The position numbers were made by a program, and so were the translations under genes. From NCBI RefSeq assembly GCF_001422645.1, contig NZ_LMLR01000004.1, positions 1-40,623 on the forward strand: a stretch of 40,623 nt of DNA. Reading direction: 5' to 3'. The first letter of the stretch is position 1. Each line of letters starts with the position of its first letter. Shown in pieces: positions 15,582-25,433 of this stretch. The DNA is from Arthrobacter sp. Leaf69. GTDB lineage: Bacteria; Actinomycetota; Actinomycetes; Actinomycetales; Micrococcaceae. The notes under the pieces were generated by a model that searched no databases, was not told where the DNA came from, and saw only the letters and a program-made list of their open reading frames with translations.

Positions 15582-16531
15582 CTAGCGTTCCTCGACAGTG
15601 TCCACCGGGGTGAAACCGGCGCGGTCCACCTTGCGGTGGAAGCGCATGCCGGCGGTTCCACCGAGGACGGCACCTACGAGGGCCACCGCAGCCACCACCA
15701 CTGCGGCGATGATGCTGGTGGTGTTCAGTTCGCCTTCGTTGACCGGGATCCGCGGGAAGCTGTTGAGCTGGGCCAGGATGTTGTACTGCTGGCCTGCCAT
15801 CAGGCCGAGAATGGCGACCACCACAGCGGCGATGAGGGCCCAGACCCACACCATAAAGCCCTGCTTGGCGCCGTTGAAGCGGGCCATCCGGCCGGCGACG
15901 TAACCGCCGGAGTAGTAGGACACGAACAGGATGACCAGCAGCACGATGATGCCAACCATTCCCACGGTCTGGTCGCCGGAGTTCACGGCCGTGTTGACAT
16001 CGGTATTGGTGGCGAGCCCGACGGCGGTGCCGGCGGCGGCGACCAGCGCGGTCAGCAGCACGGCCATACCCGTGGCGGCGAGCCAGCCGAAGAAGGCCGA
16101 GCCGATCTTGATGCCGCCGAATTGTTCCTTTTCGCGGGCCACCACGGTTTCCCGGGTGGGGACCTCGTCGACCACCGTGTCCCGCCCGTCGACGCTGTCG
16201 TGGCCGGTCCCGTTGTGCCGCACGGCCGTGACGGGCTGGCTGCGGGTCGGTTCCGTGACGGGCTGGCTGCGGGTCGGTTCCGTGACGGGCTGGCTGCGGG
16301 TCGGTTCCGTGACGGGCTGGTCGGTTCCGTGCGGACCGAGTCCTGGCTCCGCGTGGCGGCGTCGCTGGCGGCGGTGCCCGTGGGGATCACGCGTGTGTCG
16401 TTGGTGCCGGGTGCGGCCTGCGGTGCAGCGTCCTGCCGGGCATCGTGGATCCGGGCGTCCTGGTGTGCGGCCGCGTCCCCGTCACCGGCGTGGCGGGGAG
16501 TGCGATCTTCGGGGCCGGCTGGGCTGCTCAT
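15582..16531 (-). pseudogene. Four-helix membrane protein gene with a frameshift in its N-terminal repeat
   Basis: The original frame starts at ATG 16531 (MSSPAGPEDRTP) and encodes a hydrophilic, disordered N-terminus that reaches a repeat region with unit TEPTRSQPV. In the first repeat, 7 nt are missing, so this frame turns into an alternative low-complexity frame ending near 16052. The remainder continues in another frame: three further TEPTRSQPV units, then AVRHNGTGHD and a membrane protein with about four helices (GWLAATGMAVLLTALVAAAG, GIIVLLVILFVSYYSGGYVAG, FMVWVWALIAAVVVAILGLMAG, IIAAVVVAAVALVGAVLGG). Restoring 7 nt gives one 318-codon protein. The membrane part could still be made from an internal GTG at 16223. 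It may be a true mutation, reversible phase variation, or an assembly error. Confidence 0.7.
16228..16328. repeat. 27-bp in-frame tandem repeat, 3 full copies plus one shortened copy
   Basis: Three identical 27-bp units start at 16228, 16255 and 16282. A fourth (16309-16328) is 20 bp long because 7 bp are absent after GTGACGGGCTGG. On the minus strand each full unit encodes TEPTRSQPV. The short copy comes first in the direction of translation and causes the frameshift. Confidence 0.9.
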
Positions 16532-16697
16532 GAGGACTGCTCACTTTCACTGATTGACCCGGGCCCATTGTTTGGGCCGGGCACCGCAAGGCGGAGACCG
16601 GCGTGCGGGTCTCACATCCACCTAACCACGGGCAGCAGAAGGTAGCAAGGATGCTTACTATTCGGTTGACGGCACCTGCCGGGCGGTGCGGCCCTTG

Positions 16698-18701
16698 TCA
16701 GCGGTACTTCCGGTGGAGGTTCTCCTTGACCGAGGCGCGGGGACTGGCATCGGCAATCCAGGGCCCGGTGCCCTCTGACTGGTCCAGAACCCCGGCCTCG
16801 AGCCACTCGTAGTCGCCGGCCAGGACGTTGCGGGCGAGCACGTGGTCGCCGTCGTCTGTGTTCCGCCAGAGTTGGTCGAAGTACTCGTCCACGCGTACCC
16901 GGGCCTGCTCGCAGTACGCCTCGGCAAGTTCGTAGGCGGAGGCTCCCTTCTCCGGCTCGGTCCGGAGCAGCATTTCGGCCCGGGAGCAGCAGGCGGCCAT
17001 GGCGAACAGCTCGGCCCCGATGTCCACAATCCGGCCCAGGAACGCCTGTTTGTGCTCCAGCTTCGCCTGCCACCGGCCCATCCCGTAAAAGGTTTGCCGG
17101 GCCAGCCGCCGCGAGGACCGCTCAACAAAGCGCAGCTGCTTGGCCAGCCGGCCGAAGTCGCTGTAGGAACGCGGGTCCATCCCGGCCCCGGCAACGAGCT
17201 TCGGCAGCCACTTCGCATAGAAACCGGAAGCGGCTGCCGCGGCCCTGGCCTTGTCGGACAAGCTGGCTTCCTCGGAGGCGAGGTCACCGGCGGCCGCGAG
17301 GTGCGCGTCCACGGCCTCCCTGGCGATCAGCAGTTTCATGATCTCCGAGGATCCCTCAAAGATCCGGTTGATCCGCAGGTCTCGGAGCTGCTGCTCGGCC
17401 GGCACGGCACGTTCACCGCGGGCCTCAAGGGAGTCCGCGGTTTCGAAGCCGCGGCCGCCGCGGATCTGCACCAGTTCGTCCGCAATCCGGCAACTGATCT
17501 CGGTGCACCACAGTTTCGCCAGGGCCGCTTCGATCCGCACGTCCTTCTGCCCGGCGTCGGCCATTTCGGCGCACAGCTCAAATACCGCGTCCAAAGCGAA
17601 GGCGCTGGCCGCGATAAAGGCAACTTTCTTGCCCACGGCCTCATGCCTGCCCACCGGCCGGCCCCACTGGACGCGGGCGTTGGACCATTCGCGGGCGATC
17701 TTCAGGCTCCACCGCCCGGAGCCGACGCAGAGCCCGGGAATCGAGAGCCGGCCGGTATTGAGTGTGGTGAGGGCGATCTTCAGGCCCTGGCCCTCGGCGC
17801 CCAGCCGGTTCGCCGCGGGCACCCTGACCTGGTGGAACCGGGTGACGCCGTTCTCGATGCCCCGCAGTCCCATGAAGGCATTGCGGTTTTCCACCGTGAT
17901 GCCGGGGGAGTCCATTTCGACGACGAAGGTGCTGATGCCGCCCTTGTGAACAGTGCCGTCCGCGTCGGTGCGGGAGGGGGCCACCGCCATGATCACCACC
18001 AGTTCGGCGATGACCCCGTTGGTGGTCCAGAGCTTCACGCCGTCAATGACGTAGGACTCCCCGTCGTCGGAAGGGACGGCGGTCGCTCCCATCCGGGCGG
18101 GGTCGCTACCGACGTCGGGTTCGGTCAGCAGGAACGCGGTGATAGCCCCCGCAGCGCAACGCGGCAGGTATTCCTGCTTCTGCGCCGGGGTGCCGAAGAC
18201 TTTGACAGGTTCGGGGACGCCGATGGACTGGTGTGCGGAGAGCAGCGCGCCGAGGCTGGGGTGGACGGAACCCAGCAGGGCCAGCGCCCGCCCGTAGTAG
18301 ACGAGGGAGAGGCCCAGCCCGCCGTAGTCGCGGGGGATCTTCATGCCGAACACCCCCAGTGCGGCAAGTCCCTTGAGGTATTCATCCGGGATGCGGGCGT
18401 CCCGCTCAATGGTGCGTCCGGACATGGTGCGGCAGTAGTCGGTCAGGCGGGCCATGAACGCTTCCCCGCGTTCGACGTCGTCCGCCGGAGCCTCCGGCCA
18501 GGGGTGGATCAGGCTGAGGTCGAAACTGCCGAGGTACAGTCCCTTGGCGAAACTGGGCCGGTCCCAGCTGGTCTCGCGGGCCGCTTCGCTGACGGCCCGC
18601 GCGTCCGCTGCGGTGGCATCGTGGCCCAGCGTCTGGGGCGGAACCGGGACTTCGGTGTCGGCCGGATTGTCAGTGGCAGGATTTTCAACGGCGGAGCTCA
18701 T
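16698..18701 (-). CDS. Long acyl-CoA dehydrogenase
   Basis: A 667-residue flavoprotein from ATG 18701 with AGAGGAGATG upstream. The first 430 residues have the full acyl-CoA dehydrogenase fold: GVFGMKIPRDYGGLGLS, AFLLTEPDVGSDPA (substrate/FAD contact), VIDGVKLWTTNGVIAEL and LRGIENGVTRFHQVRVP. The FAD-dimer segment is IRGGRGFETADSLE, with RDLRINRIFEGSSEIMKLLIAREAVDAH at about residues 435-460. A C-terminal helical domain of some 200 residues follows, as in the VLCAD/ACAD9-like long form. It would oxidise acyl-CoA to enoyl-CoA in beta-oxidation; chain-length preference cannot be read here. The gene seems to be transcribed alone. Confidence 0.92.
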   Translation of the reverse strand: MSSAVENPATDNPADTEVPVPPQTLGHDATAADARAVSEAARETSWDRPSFAKGLYLGSFDLSLIHPWPEAPADDVERGEAFMARLTDYCRTMSGRTIERDARIPDEYLKGLAALGVFGMKIPRDYGGLGLSLVYYGRALALLGSVHPSLGALLSAHQSIGVPEPVKVFGTPAQKQEYLPRCAAGAITAFLLTEPDVGSDPARMGATAVPSDDGESYVIDGVKLWTTNGVIAELVVIMAVAPSRTDADGTVHKGGISTFVVEMDSPGITVENRNAFMGLRGIENGVTRFHQVRVPAANRLGAEGQGLKIALTTLNTGRLSIPGLCVGSGRWSLKIAREWSNARVQWGRPVGRHEAVGKKVAFIAASAFALDAVFELCAEMADAGQKDVRIEAALAKLWCTEISCRIADELVQIRGGRGFETADSLEARGERAVPAEQQLRDLRINRIFEGSSEIMKLLIAREAVDAHLAAAGDLASEEASLSDKARAAAAASGFYAKWLPKLVAGAGMDPRSYSDFGRLAKQLRFVERSSRRLARQTFYGMGRWQAKLEHKQAFLGRIVDIGAELFAMAACCSRAEMLLRTEPEKGASAYELAEAYCEQARVRVDEYFDQLWRNTDDGDHVLARNVLAGDYEWLEAGVLDQSEGTGPWIADASPRASVKENLHRKYR

Positions 18702-18765
18702 CGGGCATCTCCTCTAACCGGGGTTACCGGCTCGAGCCCTGGATCCGCCGTGGGTGGAGGACCCT

Positions 18766-19101
18766 TCAGCTGTCCCGCAATACTACCCGCGGGTAGGTGC
18801 CGGTACTAGGGGCCGGTTGGCCCATAATTTCGGCCGCCATATCCCCGAACTCGCCGGCGAAGTCGCCCGGCAGCTCCACCGTGGACGCATGGTGGACCAG
18901 CCGGTCCCAGGCGTGGTTGATGCCGTGGACAAGCCCCAGAAGGATGTTTGCCGCGATGATCCAGGCGAGCCGGCCGATGCCCACCAGCACCAGGGCCGCG
19001 AACGATGCCGTCATCATAAAGAGTGTGAGTAGCAGGGCAAACACGAGTGTTCCAATGAACACCAGCGTTGCCGTTTCCACTGCGCTTAGGTCGAACTGCA
19101 T
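18766..19101 (-). CDS. Small membrane protein, function unknown
   Basis: A 111-residue protein from ATG 19101 with GGGGGAAG upstream. Two long hydrophobic helices (about residues 10-35 and 36-62) contain LVFIGTLVFALLLTLFMMTA and VLVGIGRLAWIIAANILLGL. A short polar tail with HAWDRLVHHASTVELPGDF follows. The GIGRLAW core and helix spacing resemble the N-terminal membrane part of the protein at 14203-14898, so the two may be distant paralogues. No function is known. It is divergent from the jet operon and lies downstream of nothing recognisable. Confidence 0.7.
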   Translation of the reverse strand: MQFDLSAVETATLVFIGTLVFALLLTLFMMTASFAALVLVGIGRLAWIIAANILLGLVHGINHAWDRLVHHASTVELPGDFAGEFGDMAAEIMGQPAPSTGTYPRVVLRDS

Positions 19102-19412
19102 TCTTCCCCCTGCACCATTGCTTCGGCTGAGTCAGTAGCCCGAGCGTAGGGCGGGGGAAGTGGGCTAGCCAGAGTCGCGAGCCCGTGCCGCGGTTCTTGA
19201 TGCGGGATCGAAATGCTACCGGGCCGTAGGTCACAGCGGGGTCGCGGGAACCTCACCGGCTGCGGTCAGCGTGCTGGCTGCGGCTGCAGCTCGGCTGCAC
19301 ACACGGCCGTCCACCCGATGAAAGGAATCCGGGGCCTGCGTTAACCTTGTAGCTGGCAGTTTTTCCTCATCCGCTGCCCGGTCCATATCCCACGGCAGCT
19401 GAAGGAGAGTGC
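19102..19412. other. Divergent intergenic region upstream of the jet operon
   Basis: About 310 bases between the small membrane-protein gene and jetA. I see no gene, no conserved repeat and no remnant of a jetD gene. The jetA ribosome-binding site GAAGGAGAG (19401-19409) closes it. Confidence 0.5.
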
Positions 19413-20861
19413 GTGTCCCGCTCCGCCCTGTCCTCCGCCGACGCCATCAGCGCCCGGCTGCGGGACCTCGAACTCCTCACCAAGGGACCCGCCTGGGCAC
19501 TGACGCGCTCGGCGCCGTGGGTGATCGCCGTGCTGCAGGCTTCCTTCACCCGCACCCGGCCGCAGTTGCCGCTGGAACAGTTCCACGCCGACGTCGACGC
19601 CTTCCTAGAGCAGCTCCGCCGCCAGGACCCGGGGCTGGGCGGCTCCGCGAACGGAAAGACGTTCGGCGACGAGTGGACCCGGAAGAACTTCCTGACCCGC
19701 CGGAACCAGTCCGGCCAGATCGTGTACGAAGTCACCGAAGCCGCGGCCCGCGTCCTCGCCTTCCTGGACAGCCTCTCCAGCGAACGCTCCACCCTCAACG
19801 GCTCGCGGCTGGGCACGCTGCTGGGCGACGTTGAGAAGCTCGCCAATGAGACGAACCCGGACCAAAGTGCCCGGCTGGAGTCCCTCGAAGAGGAAATCGG
19901 CGAACGGCGCCAGCTGATCGAGGACATCAGCTCCGGTGACTTTGACGGCCTGCTCGACGACGAGGAAGCCGTTGAGGCAGCCGGGAACATCCTGGACCTC
20001 GCCGCCAGCCTGCCCGCCGACTACAAGAAGATGCGCGACCGGATCGAGGAGCTCGTGGGGGAGCTCCGCAACCAGATCATCGAGGAGTCCCTGAGCAAGG
20101 GCGCCACGATGGCGCAGGTGCTGGAGGCGGACAAGCGGCTCCGGCAGAGCCCCGAGGGCAGGACCTTCCGTTCCTTCACGGCCTTCCTGGAGGATCCGCA
20201 GCAGCAGCTGCGCTTCCGGTCGGCGATCGGCGAAGTGCTGAGCCGGCAGTTCGCGGATGACCTCAGCCACGAGGAACGCGAGACGCTGAAGAACCTTGTG
20301 GCGGAACTGCGCAACCAGCACAGCCAGATCCAGCGGATCTACGGCAAGCTCAGCGAAAGCCTGAACACCTACGTCCAGAGCGACGACTTCCGCCAGTCCG
20401 TCCGGCTCCGCAAGGTCCTCCGGGAAGCCGAACAGGCCATCCGGTCCCTGCCGTACGAACGCGAACGCCCCGGACTGGTCCGCGGCCCGGTGCTGTTCAA
20501 CGCCGGCTTCGAGTCCTTGGCCATGGTCAAGCTCTTTGACCCGGACGAGTTCGCGGCCCCGCCCAAGCTGGCCGACCCGATCGCTTTCAGCGACTCGGAC
20601 CGGGTGCGCTCGCCGCGCACCGGCAAGGCCCGGCCGGAGGCCATCCGAGCCGCGTTCGCCGGCGCCTCCACCCTGGCCGAGGCCTGGGACCGGCTCCCGG
20701 CCGGGGAACGCCACATCAACTCGATCCGCGGCCTGCTCTCCCACGCCCTGCACGAGGGGGCCGGCTTCGACCGCGAGGCCTGGGACACTCTCGACTTCGA
20801 ACAGATCGACGGCTCCACGCGCACCGCGTACCTGCCGGTCGTCACGCTCAAGAAGGACTGA
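19413..20861 (+). CDS. jetA: JetA / MksF-like kleisin (DUF3375)
   Basis: A 482-residue protein from GTG 19413 with a strong GAAGGAGAG site. The N-terminus is a winged-helix-like DUF3375 start ([25 protein letters not shown]). The region [28 protein letters not shown] matches the DUF3375 core. Long helices rich in Glu/Arg/Leu (about residues 150-340) follow, and a C-terminal domain ends [18 protein letters not shown]. In Wadjet and MksBEF systems this protein is the kleisin that closes the SMC-like ring. The stop is 2 bp before the jetB ATG, and the three genes jetA-jetB-jetC form one coupled operon. Length and order match type I Wadjet (DUF3375, DUF4194, SMC-like). The fourth partner, nuclease JetD, is absent here. 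Confidence 0.9.
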   Translation: MSRSALSSADAISARLRDLELLTKGPAWALTRSAPWVIAVLQASFTRTRPQLPLEQFHADVDAFLEQLRRQDPGLGGSANGKTFGDEWTRKNFLTRRNQSGQIVYEVTEAAARVLAFLDSLSSERSTLNGSRLGTLLGDVEKLANETNPDQSARLESLEEEIGERRQLIEDISSGDFDGLLDDEEAVEAAGNILDLAASLPADYKKMRDRIEELVGELRNQIIEESLSKGATMAQVLEADKRLRQSPEGRTFRSFTAFLEDPQQQLRFRSAIGEVLSRQFADDLSHEERETLKNLVAELRNQHSQIQRIYGKLSESLNTYVQSDDFRQSVRLRKVLREAEQAIRSLPYERERPGLVRGPVLFNAGFESLAMVKLFDPDEFAAPPKLADPIAFSDSDRVRSPRTGKARPEAIRAAFAGASTLAEAWDRLPAGERHINSIRGLLSHALHEGAGFDREAWDTLDFEQIDGSTRTAYLPVVTLKKD

Positions 20862-20863
20862 AG

Positions 20864-21877
20864 ATGACTGAACTTTCCCACGACACCGTGGAAGCCACCG
20901 CCGAGGCGGCCGGCGCTGCGGCACCGGCGGCCGAGTCCGCCCGCCACGTCCACGCTGACCCCTTCACGCTCACCCCGCGCGACACGTTCGTCGACGGCGC
21001 CGCACTGTTCCCGGGGGACACCGGCGTCCTCCCGATGAAGGTCCGCCAGGCTCTCGTGAAACTCCTGAAGGGCCCGTACATCGACGGCGGCCGGGACGAA
21101 AAGCTGTGGACCACCCTGCTGGACAACCAGCTGATCCTGCGCAGCCGCCTCTCCGAACTGTTCCTGACCCTGCAGTTGGACCACGACCGCAAAGTGGCAG
21201 TGCTGCGCCCCGTGGACCCCGAAGCCATCGGCGGCGGCACCCGCTCCAGCATCCTGCGCCAGCAGCGCGCCCTCAGCCGGGTCGAAACCATCGTGCTGCT
21301 GCGCCTGCGCCTGCTCCTGGACCGCCACGTCACGGCCCAGACAGATCCGACCATCACACGCGAGGAAATCGCCGAACTGGTGGCCCACTACCAGCCCTCC
21401 GGCCAGCAGGACGCCCTCCGCGATTCCGACGTCGTCAACCGCGCCATCACCAAGCTCCTGGCCCGCCAACTCCTCCTCGCCACCGGCCTGGACGAGGTCT
21501 ACACGATCTCCAACGCCCTCCCCCTGGCCCTCCCCTTCGAAAACATCGGCGACATCCCCGCCCAGATCGACGCCCTGGTCGCAGCCTCCACAGACCAGTC
21601 CGGCACCGAGCCACTATTGGAGCTTGACGGCGACAACGAGGCGAACACCGACGCGGACGAGGCAGAAAGCGACGACGACGGCGGTGACGCCGATGCCGCC
21701 CAAAGTGACCTGGCAAACGAAGACGACGACGGCGATGCCGCCCAGGGAGTGGCATCGGGCCTGTCGGAGCCGCGCGCTGAGCTGATCGAAGATCAGCTGC
21801 GCGGCGCAGGGGCGGGGGCGGCATCGCCGTCGTCGTCGGACGCAACCACGACTGAAGAGACCGAGGAGACCAAGTGA
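20864..21877 (+). CDS. jetB: JetB / MksE-like KITE protein (DUF4194) with acidic tail
   Basis: A 337-residue protein. Residues about 35-225 form the DUF4194 winged-helix body: [37 protein letters not shown] and [18 protein letters not shown], ending in the [19 protein letters not shown] region. As a KITE subunit it would dimerise on the kleisin JetA. From about residue 247 the protein continues in an Asp/Glu/Ala-rich disordered tail ([20 protein letters not shown], later DDDGDAAQG, ending [10 protein letters not shown]), which is unusual for the family. AAGGA within the jetA end serves as ribosome-binding site. The TGA overlaps the GTG start of jetC (GTGA), so the two are translationally coupled. 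Confidence 0.9.
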   Translation: MTELSHDTVEATAEAAGAAAPAAESARHVHADPFTLTPRDTFVDGAALFPGDTGVLPMKVRQALVKLLKGPYIDGGRDEKLWTTLLDNQLILRSRLSELFLTLQLDHDRKVAVLRPVDPEAIGGGTRSSILRQQRALSRVETIVLLRLRLLLDRHVTAQTDPTITREEIAELVAHYQPSGQQDALRDSDVVNRAITKLLARQLLLATGLDEVYTISNALPLALPFENIGDIPAQIDALVAASTDQSGTEPLLELDGDNEANTDADEAESDDDGGDADAAQSDLANEDDDGDAAQGVASGLSEPRAELIEDQLRGAGAGAASPSSSDATTTEETEETK

Positions 21878-24800
21878 GCATCGCCTCCATGCTGCCCATG
21901 GGCGAGCTCACCAACCCCGGCCAGATGCGCCTCGCCCTCGTGCAGGTAGTCAACTGGGGCACTTTCCACGGTGCCCACACCATGCACGTGGATCGCAACG
22001 GCACCCTGCTCACGGGCAATTCGGGCGTCGGCAAGTCCACGCTGTTCGACGCGATGCTACGGGTCTTCGACGCCCGGCCCCGGTCCAACGAGGCTGCGGC
22101 CCAGCGCGCCGGCGGCGCCGTGGAGGACAAGCGCACCACGTTTACGTACATGCGCGGCAAAGTGGGGGACAAGGCCGTGGGCGAGGGCTCCGCCAGCGCG
22201 TTCCAGCGACCCGGCGCCACGTGGTCCGCCGTCGCCCTGACCTTCGACAACGCCGCAGGAACCCGGGTGACGGCCTCGGCGCTGTTCGACCTGCCCAAGA
22301 ACGGGACCGAGTCCAGCGTCGGCCGGTACTACCTGATCGACAACAAGCCGCTGGACCTCACGGCACTTGAGGGCATCGCGGAGAAACGGTTCACCAAATC
22401 GGCGCTGGATGCGGTCTTCCCGGACGCCCAGATCTTCGACGTGCACAAGGCCTTCGCGGAGCGCTTCCGGCGCCTGCTCGGGATCAATTCGGACCAGGCC
22501 CTGCCGCTGCTGCGGGTCATCCAGGCCGGCAAGGGCCTCGGCGGCAGCGTCAACAATTTTTTCCGCGACCAGGTCCTGGACGCGCCCGCCACCCTGACCG
22601 CGGCGGACGACGTCGTCGAGGAATTCAGCAACCTGATGTCCATCCGGCAGCGCCTCGAGGACGTCCGGCAGCAGCGCGACCAGCTGGCACCGGTCCCCGG
22701 GCTGAACAAGGACTACGCCCAGTCCCTGCTCGACGCGAACCGGCTCCGGGAGCTGGCCGGCGAGGAATTCGAGGCGTACAAGCAGCAACTGGCCGTCACC
22801 GTGCACGAGAAAACGCTGGCCCGGTTCAAGGACCTGGCCCAGGCGAAGGCCAAGGAACTGGGCGCCGAGCGGGGTATCCGGGACGGCCTGGCCAAGGAGC
22901 TGCGCCAGCTGGAGGCGGACTACAACAACCAGGGCGGCAACGCGATCTCCGCGATCGAGCAGTCGCTCGAAAACGCCCGGGTGGGGCTCAAGCTCCGCCA
23001 GCAGGTGGAGGAATCGGCCCGCAAGGCGCTCTCCGACGCCGGCTTGGAACTTCAGTGGACCGCGGCGGGCTGGGAGCAGGCACATGAGCACGCCGCCGCC
23101 CGCTCGGCCGAACTGAAGGACGACTCGGAGGCCCTCAAGGAGCTGCGTTTCGAAGCCTTCGACGGTCACGCGACCAGGAAACGCGAGCTCGCCGCGGCCC
23201 AGCAGGAGCTGGTCTCGCTCAAGACGCGCAAGTCCCTGCTGCCGCCGTCGAGCATTGAAAACCGCAGCGCGATCGCGGCGGCCACCGGTGTCCCCGAGGA
23301 ACAGATGCCGTTCGGCGGCGAGCTGATCGACCTTGCCGAGGGCCAGGAGCAGTGGCGCCCGGCCGCGGAGCGCGCGCTGCGCAGCCTCGCTACGACCATG
23401 CTGGTCCCGGGCGAGCACTTTGCCGCCGTCACCCGCTACCTCAACGACCACTCCGTCCGCGGCGCCCTGCGCGCCGTCGATGTCTCCAAGCCCCTCTCCG
23501 GCGGGGCGCTGGCCGTGGAAGACGCGGCCGACGGCGATCTGCTTACCAAGCTGGACATCCTCACCCTGGGCCCTAGCGCTCAGGCGGGTGAGTGGATCCG
23601 GGAACGGATCGCCCTCGACTTCGCGTACCCGTGCGTCGAAAACCCGGACGAGCTGGCGGGGCTGGACAAGGGTCTGAGCCTGGGCGGTGTGGTCAAGCGG
23701 AACCGCCACACGGTGGAAAAGGACGACCGCTTCACCGGCAGGCAGGACTATGTCCTCGGCTTCGACAACGCCTCCAAGCTTGAGCTCGTGGCAGCCCAGG
23801 TGGAGGACCTGCAGCAGGAACTGGCCAAGGCGGCGGAACTCGCGCAGAGCCGGGAGGAATCGCACCAGGGGATGACCCGGCAGCTGGAGGCCCTGCGGCG
23901 CGTGGCCGAGGACCACCGGCCCTGGGAGCAGGTTTCGGCCGTTGTGGCGGCGGACGAACTCGCCCGGATCGAGCAGCGCCTCAAGGGCGCCCTTGCCGCG
24001 CAGGCGGACCTCGAGCCGCTGCGCGCCAACATCGAGACAGCCCGGCGCAAGCATCAGTCCAGCACCGAGGCCGCGGCCGTGCTGCAGAGCGAATACAAGG
24101 CTGTCGACGCCCAGCTGTCCACGGCCGATTCGCTGCTGGACGCCGCGCAGGCACGCCTGGCGCAGTCGCCGCCGTCGGAGGCCACCGTCACGGCCCTGGC
24201 GCCGTATCTTGCCGCCGTCGGCGGCGTCAGCGACATCACGGAGATCCATGAGCTGGACAACCTCGCCAACCAGGTCCGGACCCGGCTGCTCGCCGAGCTG
24301 CATACGGCCGAATCACGCGGGCAGGCCACTTCGGAGCGACTCACCCGCATTTTCGAGGGCTTCGTACGCGAGTGGGGGACGTCGATTTCCGCGGACCACG
24401 GCACGTCGATCGGCGCCGCCGGGGAGTTCGAAGCCCGGTACCACGCCATTGTCAGCGACGGGCTGCCCGCGCAGGAGGCTGAATTCCGGCAGTTCTTCAA
24501 CCAGCGCACGCACGAATCCTTCAGCACCCTGCTGCACCTGCTCGATGAGGAGCGCCGCTCCATCACCAGCCGCATCCTGCCCCTCAACGGGATCCTGTCC
24601 GAGGTGAACTTCCATGAAGGCAGCTTCCTGGAACTCGACATCAAGCAGACGCTGCCGGCCAGCGCGAAGCAGTTCAAGGACGCCATCCAGAACGCGCTGA
24701 AAGTCCGGCACACCCGGCCGGGGAAGGCGGTCGCTGCAGCGTCCGGTGCCGCGGGCACTGCCGCATCCGGCGCCGCCGGCGCAGGGGCGGACGACGACGT

Positions 24801-25404
24801 CGAGCTGACCAACCGCTACAAGTCGCTCGAAACGCTGGTGAAGCGGCTCGGCTCGCAGACCCCGGAGGACCGGCGCTGGCGGGCCGATGTGCTGGACGTC
24901 CGCGGACACGTCTTCATCCAGTGCAAGGAACACCGCGAGGTCGCGGGCTCCGGTTCCAGGGCGGCGTCGAAGGGCGGCGGTAAGAACCGCGCAGCGAAGA
25001 CCGAGGTCTTTATGCATGCGGACACCGGCTCGATGTCCGGCGGCGAACGGCAGCGCTTCACCGCTTTCATCATGGCCGCGGCGCTGAGCTACCAGCTGGG
25101 CATCGCCGAGCAGGGGTTCACCACCTACGGCACGGTCATGATGGATGAGGCCTTTGTCCTGGCCTCGGAGGAATTCGCCGGCGCCGGGATCAAGGCCCTG
25201 CATGAGTTCGGCTTCCAGTTGCTTCTGGCCGCGCCGGAAAACGTGATCGACCTGTCCCGGCACCTTGGCTCCGTCACTGAGATCCTGCGGGACAAACGCA
25301 CCAACCGTTCCGGGGTCCTGACGGCCCCGGTGATCGCCCCGGGGCCCGCCTCGGCCGGCAGCTGGCGCTCCGAGGCGAACCCGGTGGACATCGTCCTGCG
25401 CTGA
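21874..25404 (+). CDS. jetC: JetC / MksB-like SMC ATPase
   Basis: A 1176-residue SMC-like protein. The N-terminal half of the ATPase head contains [22 protein letters not shown] and Walker [10 protein letters not shown] (residues 48-56). Long coiled-coil stretches rich in Ala/Glu/Leu/Gln run from about 290 to 470 and 640 to 850, separated by a globular hinge-like part. An Ala/Gly low-complexity linker lies at about 948-972. The C-terminal half-head carries the ABC signature SMSGGERQR (about 1052-1060), Walker B with TVMMDEAF (about 1087-1094) and the end segment [18 protein letters not shown]. In Wadjet this subunit extrudes DNA loops to detect small circular DNA, which JetD then cuts; in MksBEF it acts as a condensin. 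The ATPase motifs are intact. No jetD follows: only 29 bp separate it from a convergent gene. Confidence 0.92.
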   Translation: MSIASMLPMGELTNPGQMRLALVQVVNWGTFHGAHTMHVDRNGTLLTGNSGVGKSTLFDAMLRVFDARPRSNEAAAQRAGGAVEDKRTTFTYMRGKVGDKAVGEGSASAFQRPGATWSAVALTFDNAAGTRVTASALFDLPKNGTESSVGRYYLIDNKPLDLTALEGIAEKRFTKSALDAVFPDAQIFDVHKAFAERFRRLLGINSDQALPLLRVIQAGKGLGGSVNNFFRDQVLDAPATLTAADDVVEEFSNLMSIRQRLEDVRQQRDQLAPVPGLNKDYAQSLLDANRLRELAGEEFEAYKQQLAVTVHEKTLARFKDLAQAKAKELGAERGIRDGLAKELRQLEADYNNQGGNAISAIEQSLENARVGLKLRQQVEESARKALSDAGLELQWTAAGWEQAHEHAAARSAELKDDSEALKELRFEAFDGHATRKRELAAAQQELVSLKTRKSLLPPSSIENRSAIAAATGVPEEQMPFGGELIDLAEGQEQWRPAAERALRSLATTMLVPGEHFAAVTRYLNDHSVRGALRAVDVSKPLSGGALAVEDAADGDLLTKLDILTLGPSAQAGEWIRERIALDFAYPCVENPDELAGLDKGLSLGGVVKRNRHTVEKDDRFTGRQDYVLGFDNASKLELVAAQVEDLQQELAKAAELAQSREESHQGMTRQLEALRRVAEDHRPWEQVSAVVAADELARIEQRLKGALAAQADLEPLRANIETARRKHQSSTEAAAVLQSEYKAVDAQLSTADSLLDAAQARLAQSPPSEATVTALAPYLAAVGGVSDITEIHELDNLANQVRTRLLAELHTAESRGQATSERLTRIFEGFVREWGTSISADHGTSIGAAGEFEARYHAIVSDGLPAQEAEFRQFFNQRTHESFSTLLHLLDEERRSITSRILPLNGILSEVNFHEGSFLELDIKQTLPASAKQFKDAIQNALKVRHTRPGKAVAAASGAAGTAASGAAGAGADDDVELTNRYKSLETLVKRLGSQTPEDRRWRADVLDVRGHVFIQCKEHREVAGSGSRAASKGGGKNRAAKTEVFMHADTGSMSGGERQRFTAFIMAAALSYQLGIAEQGFTTYGTVMMDEAFVLASEEFAGAGIKALHEFGFQLLLAAPENVIDLSRHLGSVTEILRDKRTNRSGVLTAPVIAPGPASAGSWRSEANPVDIVLR

Positions 25405-25433
25405 CCGCGCGTTGCCGGAGGCTGTTGGCGGCG

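Noticed and set aside
16842..18809. 655-codon plus-strand open frame opposite the acyl-CoA dehydrogenase
   Set aside because: No domain, and Gly/Arg/Val/His bias of an antisense shadow; the opposite strand encodes a full acyl-CoA dehydrogenase.
22057..24303. 748-codon minus-strand open frame opposite jetC
   Set aside because: Its composition is typical of antisense frames in GC-rich genes, with no recognisable domain; jetC has intact SMC motifs in the other strand.
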